Of a stretch of 64,000 nt of DNA, positions 12,365-25,400 are shown piece by piece; within the stretch, counting starts at the first letter, position 1; each line of letters starts with the position of its first letter. The notes under the pieces are model-generated. The model ran no database searches. It was not told the DNA's origin and saw only the letters and a list, made by a program, of their open reading frames with translations. A program made the position numbers and the translations under genes. The DNA is taken from NCBI GenBank assembly GCA_947579605.1, contig OX388314.1, positions 4,154,001 through 4,218,000 of the forward strand, written 5' to 3'. This stretch comes from Athripsodes cinereus. Lineage: Eukaryota > Arthropoda > Insecta > Trichoptera > Leptoceridae.

Positions 12365-12548
12365 GTTTTTTTTTTTTTTTTTAAAAGATATATCTGGGTT
12401 TGTTATAAACCCAAATACAACCTTATACACCTTTCACACTAAGCTAAAAGCTTGTGCCGTGAAAAGGGAGTATGCCGGCACCTGGAATCGAACCACGGAC
12501 CCCTTGTTCTGAAGGCCGAGACTCTACCTCCAGGCTACCGACGAACTC
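12365..12548 (-). mobile_element. tRNA-derived SINE (same family as 19,125-19,314)
   Basis: Minus-strand copy, near full length. The head, with A box GTAGCCTGGAGGTAGAGTC and a B box close to GGTTCGATTCC, lies at about 12,485-12,545. The body reads CACGGCACAAGCTTTTAGC, GTATAAGGTTGTATTTGGG and ACCCAGATATATC, and ends in a run of A at 12,368-12,385. Confidence 0.7.
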
Positions 12549-12945
12549 ATAAATATACTCTTATATAGTAAATATACTCTTATGAAGTTATAAATATACT
12601 CTTATATATGGTACCTATTATATCACTCCTTGCATTATTAGCTATCTTATAATTCACATTATAATAATATTATTTTAATGAAATAAGATAAATATATATA
12701 ATACTCATACAAAAGTTTTTGTACCGTCTGACTAGGATTACTTGAAATATGTTGAGTAGGTACCGACACGTCGTATGGCGACGTAACGTGGGTACCTACC
12801 TGTTACGTAACAATACTAATAACGAGTTGTTTATAACTAAATAATACCTGGTAGGTACCTGAATTACAATTTAGCCTTATATCAATCGGAAACACGTGTT
12901 TTTAGTAAACATTGATCGCGTTTTGATATTCTTACATACTTTACT

Positions 12946-13137
12946 AATTATTATGTAATTTGAAACAAGTGTTTCTTTCTACTATAGATTCAATAAACAC
13001 ATTATCAATCAGAGATTGAGATTGACCTGATAAGTCGAAAGACGTCTCTCTCGGAAGCAATAATCTATAGTAGAAAGATACACTTGTTTCAAATTACATA
13101 ATTATGGAATTCTACTACGTGTGCACCGACACAATTA
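12946..13137 (+). mobile_element. Hairpin element H, copy 1
   Basis: Long imperfect hairpin: the left arm includes GAAACAAGTGTTTCTTTCTA, the right arm its near-complement (TAGAAAGATACACTTGTTTC). The hairpin is followed by the constant tail GGAATTCTACTACGTGTGCA and CCGACACAATTA. The 11-bp ATACTTTACTA stands on both sides (about 12,935-12,945 and 13,138-13,148), read as a target duplication. The GACGAAAGACGTCTCTCTC-like block common to all copies is present at about 13,035. No coding capacity. See the copies at 23,97x, 60,15x and 61,862. Confidence 0.65.
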
Positions 13138-13559
13138 ATACTTTACTATTTTTGCGTCCGAAAATTCTCCATAATCGGAGGACTTTCTTTCATCAAAATA
13201 TAGTTCCTATGGTAATGACACAAAGACTCAATTAGCGCATAATCGCTTTGAGTATAGTAGAGAAGAAAATTGGCGCAGAGTAGATTAGAGTAGAGAAGTA
13301 AATACTTATACCATCGCGGTATTTCCCACAATTAGGATAACATGATAGACCACACATAATTGTCTGTCTTACTATATGGTGTAGAGGTGCGGACTTTAGT
13401 AAACTGCCTTGAAGCGTTTGAAATTTGGATTCACCGTAGAATGTTAAGAATATCCTAGACCGATATGATAACAAACACTGATGTTTTACGTAGAGCCAAT
13501 GCTAACAGATAACTGTCCACCACTGTTAAGCTCCGTAAAATATCATATTTTAGCCATGT

Positions 13560-13770
13560 AATAAGAGTACTTCAGCTCGTCATGAAGAGGAGATCGAGAG
13601 CGGCAGAAGGGTCGGTAGAAGACAGCTTTCCTGGCTTCGGAACATTCGAAAATGGACTGGCGTCAGAACCGTGGGGGAGCTGTTTTGAGCCGCCCAGGGC
13701 AGGGAAACTTTCTCCCAAATAGTCGTCAACGTCGGGGAGACCCAGCAAGATACACGAAGAAGAAGAAAAA
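13560..13770 (+). pseudogene. LINE C-terminal relic with GAA-rich tail
   Basis: One frame reads a run like LSWLRNIRKWTGVRTVGELF, a stop, then AAQGRETFSQIVVNVGETQQ, followed by AAGAAGAAG. The same peptide with different damage occurs at 19,315-19,500 (minus) and 54,556-54,640 (minus). This is the 3' end of an RTE-like LINE family; the assignment is from general resemblance. Non-functional. Confidence 0.6.
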
Positions 13771-14296
13771 TAATTGGTCAATGAGAATTATATATCATCA
13801 GAATACAAGTGATTTAAGTTCTGTTGCAAGACTAAATGAATCTTCTTACCTGTGTATCACTATATTTGCTTCATCAAGCTAGAAGTTATCTTCCACAAAT
13901 AATGAAAATGAATAAAAATCGTTCTTACAAGCATTTGCCCACGATTCCCATTAGTGAATATCTACATGTCAGTCATGAAATTCGTGTAGGTACCTATATG
14001 AGTTTTTTTTGCTACAACGAATAATAAAGGATTCAAATCAAAATAAGTAAGCACCTGATGATGTTTACTTGTTGACTAATGATCTCAGTTCTCTGACCCA
14101 TTATGGTTAAACCCATGCATGATTTTTATCCTTTTTATTAAAAATTATTTTCCTGTATTGAATATTGCTCACAAACACAAACTTTAATCATTAGAATCTA
14201 TATTCAATAAATGTTTAATTACTTATCGAATTAATTTATATTGTTTTATTCATTTTTCTGGATACAAATAGTCCTTCACGATTAATAAATACATAA

Positions 14297-14462
14297 TCTT
14301 CTTCTTCTCCCTAGCCTCTGTCCAATTTATTTGGGGTCGGCTCTCCTAACCCTCATTTTCCAAGCTTTCCGGTCCCCTGTATTCTCCAAACACAGCTCTG
14401 CCTCCATCAGGTCCATAGCAATTGTAGACATCCAGGTGGTCACTGGCCTGCCAGGTCTAAAA
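14297..14462 (-). pseudogene. LINE C-terminal relic, second family
   Basis: The minus strand encodes RPGRPVTTWMS... and DRKAWKMRVRRADPK then a stop, followed by a GAAGAAG tail. The pattern 'GRP..TW...DR..W...VRRADP' is typical of the end of insect RTE-type LINE polyproteins. The copy is 5'-truncated. Non-functional. Confidence 0.6.
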
Positions 14463-15039
14463 TTAATAAATATATAATATAATAAAATAAACTTGTTTTG
14501 GCATAAAGTGAGTCTTAATTTTATCAAAATAAAGTAGATTGCATTTCAAATCTTAACCTTCAAATCTTTAAGACAGTCACTAGAATCCTTTTATCAAAGC
14601 TAAAACACGTACAGACTTTTCTTAATGCGACTGCCGTCTTTAATAAATTAAGCACATTGACTTCAGTTACCTAAACAAACAATTACCATTTTTTATTAAC
14701 TGCTTCATAAAAAAATCTATTGTCCTTGATTAGATTCGGAGTAGCATGGCGACCCAATGATGACTCAACAAATGAATTAATATTTGCTCTTTGTTTACGA
14801 CTTTAAATTTATGCTAAATACACTTGAACGAGACAAAGGAGTCGAGAAGTTCAATGGCCCTTGCGCTTTGAATTTACTTTTGATTAAGGATTTACATTTA
14901 GATAATTGAACTTAATACCTTAGAATTTTTATTTTAGTGGACCAGGTTAAAAATTATAAAAACAACCTTTATGATATAGACTAGTAGCGCAGTACTAATT
15001 TCTCAGAAAAAATCTTCCAAAATTAAAAATATGACATTA

Positions 15040-15738
15040 GGGCCAATTCTGAATCTTAATGAACTAACTAACTAAAAAGTTAATTAATATTAGTTATTAT
15101 GTAGTATTCAGCATTAGTTATGAACTATAAACAACTATAAACTCGAGAACCACCAAGTGCAAACGGTAAAGTCTATGGGACAAACTAATATTAGTCAGTG
15201 ATGCCGCAATACAAAATGTTTTTCACGTTCCGATTTACACTTCTGGCAACAATTTAATAGTTGTCGCGCGTGAAAATTGTGAAATGTCAGATTTGCCGAT
15301 ATATTTTGGCGTTCGTATTTGCGTCGGTGGTGGTGTAATTTTACAATTTATACATGCTAAGAGTTGCCCTAAAAATATAAATTTTTACTTTTAATTGAAA
15401 AAACAACTTAACACTTCCAAAATATAGCAATATTCTGCGGTAAAATGACAGCAACTAATAATATTCGCACATTAAAAGTCGCGAATAAAACTCTGCCAAA
15501 TCCAACTTATTTTAGTCGTCGGCTATCAACTAAAATTTCATTCTGAATACGAAATCCATAGATTCTCGAAATGTATAGTTGTACTAAGGTGTCAAAATGA
15601 ATTAGTGAACTAAATTAGTACGGAAAACTGTGAATACGAATTAGAACTAATTATCATGACTTACTAACATAATAATCATCTTCTCACATTTAGTTGACTT
15701 AGTGCAACTAAACTATTTTATGATTCAGAATTGGCCAT
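15040..15738. mobile_element. Inverted-repeat element (GGCCAATTCTGAATC ends)
   Basis: GGGCCAATTCTGAATC at the left end is repeated inverted as GATTCAGAATTGGCC at the right. Weaker complementarity continues inward through AACTAA/TTAGTT-rich blocks. About 700 bp with no transposase frame. A three-base TTA or TAA flank would fit PIF/Harbinger, but the two flanks read TTA and TAA, so the superfamily is left open. Confidence 0.6.
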
Positions 15739-15742
15739 AATA

Positions 15743-16402
15743 AAGGTTTGCTGTTTCACTCCATAACAGTAAGATCGTAATGATCTCCCTCGCTACAATT
15801 TTGAATTTGATGCTTCCAATACAATAATGAACCAATGTTCAAAAAAGTTTCCTTCATGACTTTGTTGACAATGTATCCTTAATACCTGACAAAGTCTTAA
15901 AAGGAACCTCTTTGAACCAACACTTCTTGAAAACTGATTGATATGAACTTATTTTGGCTGCTCGATTTGATTGACTGCATTGCCAATCTGAATTTCTAGT
16001 CCATACTATAAAGGTCTTTGGATATGAAAAAAATATACAACCAAATTAATATCTTTCTGAGATGTAGATGGAAAGATTCAATGAACATATTTCATAATTA
16101 TCTTACCTATTTTGGTTGATGCTTTTCTCCCTCTAACTTTACAATCACGACCTATCCCACAAGGGTGTTAATCAGTTCACCAACTCTGCGTTATATACAT
16201 AAAAGTTGTCCTCTCCATGCCATAACAAAAATAGGTGAATCAAAGATGATATAGTGTGATGTTTTGACAATTTGTGATTTTTTTTTTTTCAATTTAAAAA
16301 AAATCTCAATCTAGATTTTAATACTGTTAAATCTGATGATATTATTGTGTATGTATACGAGTATATGAATAATGCGTGTATTCTATTTCAATTTGTTCAC
16401 AG
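15743..16402. other. Upstream region of the axotactin-like gene
   Basis: No open frame. The AT-rich sequence ends in TTTCAATTTGTTCACAG at 16,386-16,402, a good 3' splice site. The segment is therefore most likely the end of a 5' intron, and the promoter and first exon lie further upstream and were not identified. Confidence 0.4.
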
Positions 16403-16483
16403 ATCAAGGAAGATCTTAATGCAGCCAGCAGGAGTATTGTATTTCTGCCATCGGAACATCTTTAAGAAGTTCCTTAGATAGAT
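16403..16483 (+). other. axo: 5' UTR part of the first coding exon of the axotactin-like gene
   Basis: Follows a polypyrimidine-type acceptor ending CACAG at 16,402 and precedes the first in-frame ATG. Untranslated; boundary inferred from the splice signal alone. Confidence 0.45.
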
Positions 16484-19400
16484 ATGCGGTGCAATGGAAC
16501 AAGACACCTCACATGTGATAATATTAGTACTACCCTACCGGGACAAACGTTTATTAAAAATAGATTAGCTCTTATTGCATTTAATATATTGATAGTTTTA
16601 ATTAATATTAGTTATGCATATGGATCTCCAAGTATACCCCAAGATGTGCAGCTGGAAGAAAGAGGTACGTATATCATTTTACAATTTTAAGTTGGTAGAA
16701 ATATCTGGGATCAAAAGAGTACCTTGAGGAACACCTTTAAATTTATAAAACATGTAGCTGAAACAAACAATTGTCATTCATTCATACGTTTATCAAGAAT
16801 CAAAATCAATAGGTATTAAAAATCGGAAAAATAGAAATATTATGGGATATTTTATTTCATCAACAGCAACAAAAACTACACTTTTCTAAACGGTCTTGCG
16901 AAGATACCTTGTGGTACTTCAAGTTAAACGATAATCATTTTGCAATCATTCGGTTCATTGAACGAGATATTGTTGAAAAATATTTTTGGCTCTAAAAATT
17001 ATTTAAAATGTCTTATCGTTATCTGTTTTTGATATTTCATTATCTTTTTAGAGCTATGTACTGGACAGCCCGAGGTAGGTCCATGTAGAAGTTTCGTCCA
17101 CAAATGGTACTACTTAGGTACAGTAGGAGGGCCCGGGAAATGTTCCATGTTTGTTTGGGGAGGCTGTGGAGGAAATCCTGCTAATAGATTCAATTCAGAA
17201 CCCGAGTGCTTACACCACTGTATTGGAGAATCATGTAAGATAATATTGATTCTTTTCTAGAAAAAAACGGGTGATGGATTTGACAGTCAAACAGATATTT
17301 AATATTTGAAAAAATTACAATATCTGGAAGATAAGAACAAAAATATTTACTATGAAAATCGGAAAGGAATGATCAAACTTCGATTAACTGAAATATACAA
17401 GAAGCAGTCACATATGTAGGTCAAAAGAAATGTGTTGATTTATGGTCAAATTACACACTAATTATTGTTTTTTTTTCTTTATAGTCACTCTTCCAGCGTA
17501 CCTTACCACTGTATCCACAGCGTCTACGCCAACATCAACGACGGCCTTCCCAACATTCATGCCACCACCTCCAACATTACCCCCAGTTCCCAGACACGAA
17601 AGGGGGAAGCACCTCACATTTGCAGAGACTGGATATCACAAGACTTTCATGTTCGCCAAAGATAACACATTTATACAACTGGATGGAGAAATCATAAAAA
17701 CATTCCAACTAAGGTAAAAGCGGTTACTTCATCTTTATTTAATTAAAAAAAAAAACAAAGAATCGTATGACATTTGTCCAAAGTATTTGACATTATAATG
17801 TTCTGTTCACTTCTTCTCCTTTAAGTGATATATTAGTTAATGTTGGCTATTATTTTAACATAGGTATGTCCTGTGCTAATAGAAACAGCTCCTCCGTTCT
17901 TTGTAATCCAGTCAACTATCAACATAGTATTTCTCATCCAGGATAATGCCTTCCCACGCCACGTCTACTTTCACGTCTGTCTTTCAAATTGTGCTTAGCA
18001 GATAGTAACGATATTTCCCAATTAAGATAACGTAATCAACCTATATAACCTTATTTGTCCCCTAAATTTTCAGGTTATGTCGAGAAATATCGTTCAGATT
18101 CAGAACTCGTCTACCCCATGGACTTCTCGTATATCACAATGTAAAGAACCCAGCTGGGTTGAAGATGCAACCATATGCTTTGTACGTCATTGTGGAGAAA
18201 GGACAACTTAAAGGTTGGTGTTAAAAAAAATAACAAATCAGTTTTCGCAGAGTTGATTAAATTTGATATTTCCAAAATTTTATGATCCATTTTTTTATTT
18301 TTGCTCAGCCAATGCCGTGTTGGATGCGCAAAAGTTTCTTGTTTATTTTGTAATCAAAACCTCTAAAATCAAACATCAACTTATATATTACTCTTTAGAA
18401 AATCAGACATCTCAATCGAAGAACCGTTTGTTTCACTTCTTCCGATTAGATTTTGCTCAAACATAATTCTCCATCTGATAGGTCAAATTTCCTTTTATCT
18501 TCCAGTGGTACATGTTTTTGGTAAGCACCTAACATCGGTGACAGTTGGACAAGGATTAAACAGGGATGAGTGGCATAATGTGGTTGTTCGTATAGACGTC
18601 CACGGAGCAAGACTGATAGCGAAAGTAGATCAACAGCAAGAAGAAGTTTATTTGAAAGGACTGAACCATGACACAAATTATGGCATATCCACAAATTTGA
18701 CATCTGTGGTGCTGGTTGGAGGTAAAATACTATTTGAAATTCTTTAGAACTTCTGAACTAGAACTTGTTTATACCTTAACCACCACACTTGTTTATTTAT
18801 TTATGTGGTATACAACAACCCAGAAATTTAGCTAGAAACTTAGCACCTTCCTTAATTTAAGTAATGCCAAAACACTAGACTTTACTACGAGTTCACGAAT
18901 AGAGACTTTCATAAATGTCCACCTTCTTATTTAGCTATTTTGGATCCCTTACTATGTATATCGTAGAATTGTCATGACACTACTTTTATGTGGAGTCATT
19001 TTATCAAGTTTCATGAATATATTTTATTTTAATCAAATTAACTATTATTATATACTCAAATCCTTTAAGACTCATAAATCCCAACACTAGTTGAGTTGGC
19101 AAATATAAACCTACATAGCGTGAGTTCGTCGGTAGCCTGGAGGTAGAGTCTCGGCCTCGTGAACATGGGGTCGGTGGTTCGATACCAGGTGCCGGCAAGC
19201 TCCCCTTTCACGACACAAGCTTTTAGTAGCTTACTGTGAAAGGTGTATAAGGTTGTATTTGGGTTTATAATAAACAAAACCCAGATAGGTATATCTTTTA
19301 AAAAAAAAAAAAATTATCATCTTCTTCTTCTTCTCACGTATCTTGTGGGATCCTCCCAACGTTGACGACCACCTAGGAAAAATCCTTCCTCTGGACAGCA

Positions 19401-22400
19401 CGAAACAGCTCCTCCACACCTTTCATCCCGGTCCACTCCTGAATGTTCTGGAGCCAGAAAAGGCGCCTTCTTCAAACCCCTCTAGGGCCTCAATCTTCCA
19501 TTCTATGACAGTTTTAGGATGGCATATTTTCTTCCTCTCATTTTTTTTTTTTAATTTTATTTATTACTTAATAAATTATAATTTTCATGCATACTTTGTT
19601 GATATGCTAGGCAGGGCAGCCCCAACTAGGTATATCCTGTACTAGGGCAAACATCTTACAAACATGTGACATTATGTGACCAAAATATGTATGAAGTTTT
19701 ACGGAGCTTGATTGTTGTGATTTGAGCATTTGCTCTACGTAATTATCATCTAAGTAACTCATATATTTTTTTGATTTCAGGGTTGAGCTCAGAAGAAAAA
19801 CTTCACGGAGTAAAATACATCATAGAATCTTTTGTGGGATGTATCAGTGATATGGTTCTCAGTTCAGGAAAAGCAGCCTCAGACTTATTGCCTATAAATC
19901 CCTTGATTGCGACAAAACATGAAAATGTCAAGGAAGGCTGTATAAATAAATGCCGGACCAGAGAAAATTTGTGTTTTGTTGGATCCAAGTGCATCAACCA
20001 TTATAATGATTATTCATGCGATTGTTTTGGAATGCGATACGAAGGAGAACAATGCGATATTTACAGTAAGAATTTGTCAAATTTCAATTCAAAATAAAGT
20101 CCAAAAAACGATTTTTCTCAGCTGTTTGTATTTCAGGGAATATTTTGTATACTTACTAACATATTTTTCGGGAAGATAACTATTTTTTGCTTCGATTTCC
20201 GATAGCTGCCATCATTCAGTCATGTTCTACTCCAACTTAAAAAAAATATGAATCTGAATTCGAAATAAACCCACATACACCCTAGATACCCTCACTGTAA
20301 GCAATGTGTTTGTGTCGTGTAGGTCGGCAACGGATGGAATCGACCCCAGAATCTTCTGATTAAAAGTCTGAGACTACCATCAGCCTAGTGGCCACCTCAA
20401 AATTATTACCTATTTGGACTATTTTGATCAATCTTGGCGCTTCCATTGTATCTTTTGCATTTCTTGTTCATCAATATTTGTCATAAATTTGAGAGTAACT
20501 ATTCCACTCACCCTGCCTCTCTCTGATCTAGGAAACTTGCCTATCATTTAGATTCGACAATGTTTTAAAAAAATGTTTTTTTTTCAGCCGCCACAATCCT
20601 CACACTGCGAGGCTCTAGTTATGTGTCTTACAGAGTATATGACTGGAAAGACAGAGTGCACTCAGCCGTCAATAGAATAAGTATGATTTTCAAGGTATTG
20701 GAATACCGTTTCATCGCTGAACTTTTTCTTATTTTATTTTTGTTTTCATCAAAATTTTTAGTAATATGTAATATTTTTATTATATTATATCAATCAGTCT
20801 GTTTTTAAGTGATTTTATTGAATAGAATCATTCATCAATCACTCGCGAACGAGTGGTTGACATTGGAATAATAAAATACAATCATTCTTGTAACGACAAA
20901 TAATATTAATTTCTTCCTTTATTATTATCTTAATAATTTTTTACAAATATAATAATCAAATTATGACTTTTCAGACCAGATATGACGACTCAGCGTTGTT
21001 TTACGCTAGCGGGGAAACGAGCGATTTGAAACATCATTACATTGCGGCATCACTTCACAACAGATCTGTTTATGTCGAAATGGACTTTGGAGATGGACCA
21101 ATCAGCTGCTACATTGGCTACCATGTCAATTCAAACCACTGGAATAATCTAACAATATACCACAGAGATAAAACCGTTGAAGTATCATTTGATTATGAAG
21201 TAAAAACATTTGAAATTCCAGGATCATCCCATCTTTTGTACATTGATCCAGAAATATACATCGGAGGTTTCCCAGAACTGAACAATAAAAAGGGATTAAT
21301 GTCTGATAATAATTTCGCTGGAAGTTTCAAATATGTATTTTTCAACGAAATATCAATATTATATGAATTGAAAAAGGGTAATCCAAAAGTTCATTATATT
21401 GGAGTCCTAGAACCAGAATTTTTTGAATCAGATGTCGATGTGATTCCAATTACCTATCCTTTTGCATCTTCGCATATTTGGTGGCCCGTAAAAAGCATCA
21501 ATAGTTTGAAACTTTCATTTGACTTCAAATCAAGTAGAAATATGGCTGTGTTAGCATATAGTGATGTTGTTACCTCTTCGGGAATGGGTTTCTGGGAGGT
21601 AAGACGTACATAACATCTTCCTATATTAATATGCACAGAACGACCTCATAAGCTAAGACTTTACTCACCCTGTTTTTTTTTTCTAGGTTCGTGTTGTGAA
21701 AGAGGAGATAAGATTTGAACTTGTCCCAGATGCTGGAAAGAACGTCACTCATTTGACTTCTGTAAAGTATGACACAAGAGGAACTTGGCATACAGTGGAA
21801 TTAGAATACCAAAATGGAACCATAAATTTGATTGTTGATTTCAAAAATAAACAAACTCAAATGTTTGGTCAGTACAACAAGCTTAATTATCTCATATCCA
21901 AGAAATGCATTCTTTATCAGCAATTAGTTTATAGTTGCTTTGTTCCACCTATTATTTAACGTAAATATTTTTCCTCTCAGGTCTACAATTTAATCTTTCT
22001 GATAAAGTCATTATTGGAAGTGGTTTAAAATCAGCTAATCTTGGACTGATTGGATGCATGAGAGATATCACTGTAAATGGGGAACTTATTGAACCCAGGT
22101 AAGTTAGTAATTAATTTATGACCGGTTTCAATAACCTATCTATCCGTGACTGTCGATTGAAATGTATGATTTAAAATATACAACACAATAGATTTCAATC
22201 GACAGTTAGTAGCGGATAGATAGATTATTGAAACCGGCCATTAGAGGACAATGACAGAGTTCGAAATAACAAGAATCTTAATATTGATTGTTTTGTTGAT
22301 TTCAGACATGTCATAAGAACAGAAAGAGTTACTGGTGAGGTTGCAATAGACAACTGTCAATTTGTAGATCCCTGCCTTAGGCCCAACACTTGCGAACATG

Positions 22401-25400
22401 GAGGAAGATGTTCTGTTAAAGAAGATAGGGTCACTTGCGATTGTAGTGGAACAGGTAATGATCCAAGTTCAATCAATCTTAACATATAAAATCAAATCAA
22501 AAAACTTCTTCATTGAATCTCAAATAGGTTTATAAAATCTGTTTTCAGTAAAAAAATTGATCCAAAACTTGGTTATATTTTCTGTATAGGTTACATCGGC
22601 AAAAATTGTCACTTCGCAAAATTCCGTAAAACATGCGAGGAATTGGCTCTTTTGGGATACACTCAGCCAGATGTCTATCTGATTGATATAGACGGTAATG
22701 GAAGGTTCCCACCAGCCCACGTAAAATGTGAATTTCAAACATCCGAAGATGCAACCAAAACCATTGTGGAACATAATCTTCCTAGTCAAGTTGTAAGTAA
22801 AAACAGTATTTTTGTCTGACACACAGTACTTTTACACGTCATGAGAATTGACAAATAAAGTTTATTTTTTAGGATGTTCGATCAGCCAAAGAAGAAGACT
22901 TCAGTTTTAGTATTACGTATAGAGAATTCTCTGCTGAGATGTTACAAGAACTTATCTCTCATTCACTGTATTGCAGTCAGCACATCAAGTATGACTGTTA
23001 TATGGCCCCGTTGGAATTGCATAGTACCACCTGGTTTATCTCATCGGCTAATGAAACTGTAGACTACTTAGGCAATGTCAAGAGGTAACAATCAGCATAT
23101 TTAGGAACAGAATCATTCTTAATATATTTGCTTGTCCTATAATTTTAGTTTTATGTTACTATCAGCTGATAATAAAATTATTCATTACAGATTTTTGTAG
23201 CTCATTCATTAAATATCTCAGTTAGGACTTATTATTAATCTTCATTTTCTAAAGTTGGTGATGTGTGGTGATGTAAATATCAGTCATTTGGTATATTGTT
23301 ACAAAGCTTATACATAATTGTCATGACTCAATTCGTTATCAACGAGCGGATAATATTATCCGTGACGATATCGTCACAGAAAATGTATACGTTCACTGAA
23401 AGAAGAGCTTATTTTTTAAATTAGAATTTGGAACGAAGTTTTAAATGACGAATCACCCAGAAAAATATACCTTTTAATTTGAAATTTTCTATCATCTAAC
23501 TAATTTAATGGATTAATCCAATAATTGTAAACTTGAGAGAAACCTAATAATAATTAGCAAAAGTATCAAATTCAATAGGTGTTTTTTGTGATGTTTTCAG
23601 AGGTTCATGTCCATGTGGTGTAAATCGCACATGTTCGGATCCTTCACTGTCCTGTAACTGTGATATTAGTGAAGGAAAGTGGCACTCTGATGAAGGTTTC
23701 TACATACAACCACAGAGTTTGGGAATTACAGAGATGGTGTTCTTACAACAAAAAGATCTGGATGAGAACGCACAGGGAAGAATCACCCTTGGACCCTTGG
23801 AATGTGTAGAAACAAGTAAGACATGAATTGTTAAAAAAAAACAATGATATTTGTAAAAGAAAAATAATATTCGCAGACCTAAAAACTTATTTGATAGTCA
23901 ACTTCTATTAAATTTTAGGCGTTGTTTAAGAAACTGCCAATCTTTCTTGGCATAGCCAATAAAATTCAAAAAGTGATTAAGTAACCATTCGCTGTGTCGG
24001 TGTTTAAGTAGTAGAATTCCATAACGTAATTAAGAAAAAAATGTTTTCTTCTTATTTATATTAGAAGAATTGTTTTATTGTCGAGAGAGACGTCTTTCGT
24101 ACATTGTCAACCTAATTCCAAATAAAAAATAACAAAAAGAGTTTAACAATGTCCTTATAAGACGAAAGACTATAAAACATATACATAGTAGAAGAAAACA
24201 TCTGTTTTCTAATTTCGTGATCAAGTAACTACTTTATATTAGATTTTCTGAAAGGACAGTAAAGTTTTGTCTCTGAAGCCAACATTCTTTCAGAAATTAA
24301 ACAAATCATCAAAACTAATTTAATTTTCAGATACACAACAGTATGTAGTGACATTTACAACATCGCAATCCTATATTGAAGTCCCAGGATGGAGAAAGGG
24401 TGATATCGCCTTCAGTTTCAGAACCACTGGCACCAGTGCAATATTACTGTTTCAACCCCCAATCAGACCAAATTATCCATCATTCATGGTTGCATTAACC
24501 AGCGGTAAGAATCCGTTGCAAAATTCGTCTCTCTTCTGACTTACTGTCGTATCTGACATTTTTGGCGAAATCGAGTTATGACCACCAATGTGTATTTATA
24601 TGTGCCCTGCATGTTCTCAATGAAGATCACACCTGTAACTGTTACCGTTATCCTGGAACAGCTTTCTAATTTTTTTTTATATTTACGAATTACTCTAAAT
24701 AAAATGTGTTGTATCAAAATTTCATCATAAAAATGATTCTGAGATATGTAAGAATGCAAAAAAAAATAATGTTATATACTTACACTGTATCATATAACTA
24801 AAAGAGACGAAAATATCCACGGCAAAATACCAAAAACGCTCTCCTGAACAATTTACATTTTAGCAGATACGACTGTTAGTCAGAAGAGGGACGAATTGTG
24901 AGAAATTAATATTCACGTTCCCCAAAAATTCTCTGGAGTACCTTAAAATGATAGAGTTCTCTCCAACTCTCCAAACTCATACGACATTCCATATTGGACA
25001 TTTCCCTTATTTCCAGAATGCGAATTAGACATTGGTTGCCACCCACTTAGCAAGGATTGCAGTTTTCCCCTCTCCTGAGTGCGAAAGTGGCACTAATGAA
25101 GAATCTCTGGATCATATATTTTTCGAGTGCCCCACATATGAAATATCGGAATTTCTGGATAATTTTATTCTGTAGATAAATAAATCTATGACAAAGTTCC
25201 TCAAAATTTTTTTTTTTTATTTACCTTATATTGAAACATAATAGGTATAATTAGTAAAGTTATAATAAGTGGCTGTATTAATATACACTTTACATGATTG
25301 TAAAGTAAACAACAGCTGTGCAATGCATCGAATAAAGTATTGTCACAATTTTACTACTAATGTACTGCCCTGTCTTTGTACTGAGGTTTATTTTGATATG

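Noticed and set aside
13030..13070. Hammerhead-ribozyme-like CTGATAAG...GAAA...GTC in the H element
   Set aside because: The order of core boxes is suggestive in copy 1 (CCTGATAAGTCGAAAGACGTC split), but there is no stem II and the other copies read CTCATAAG. Not supported.
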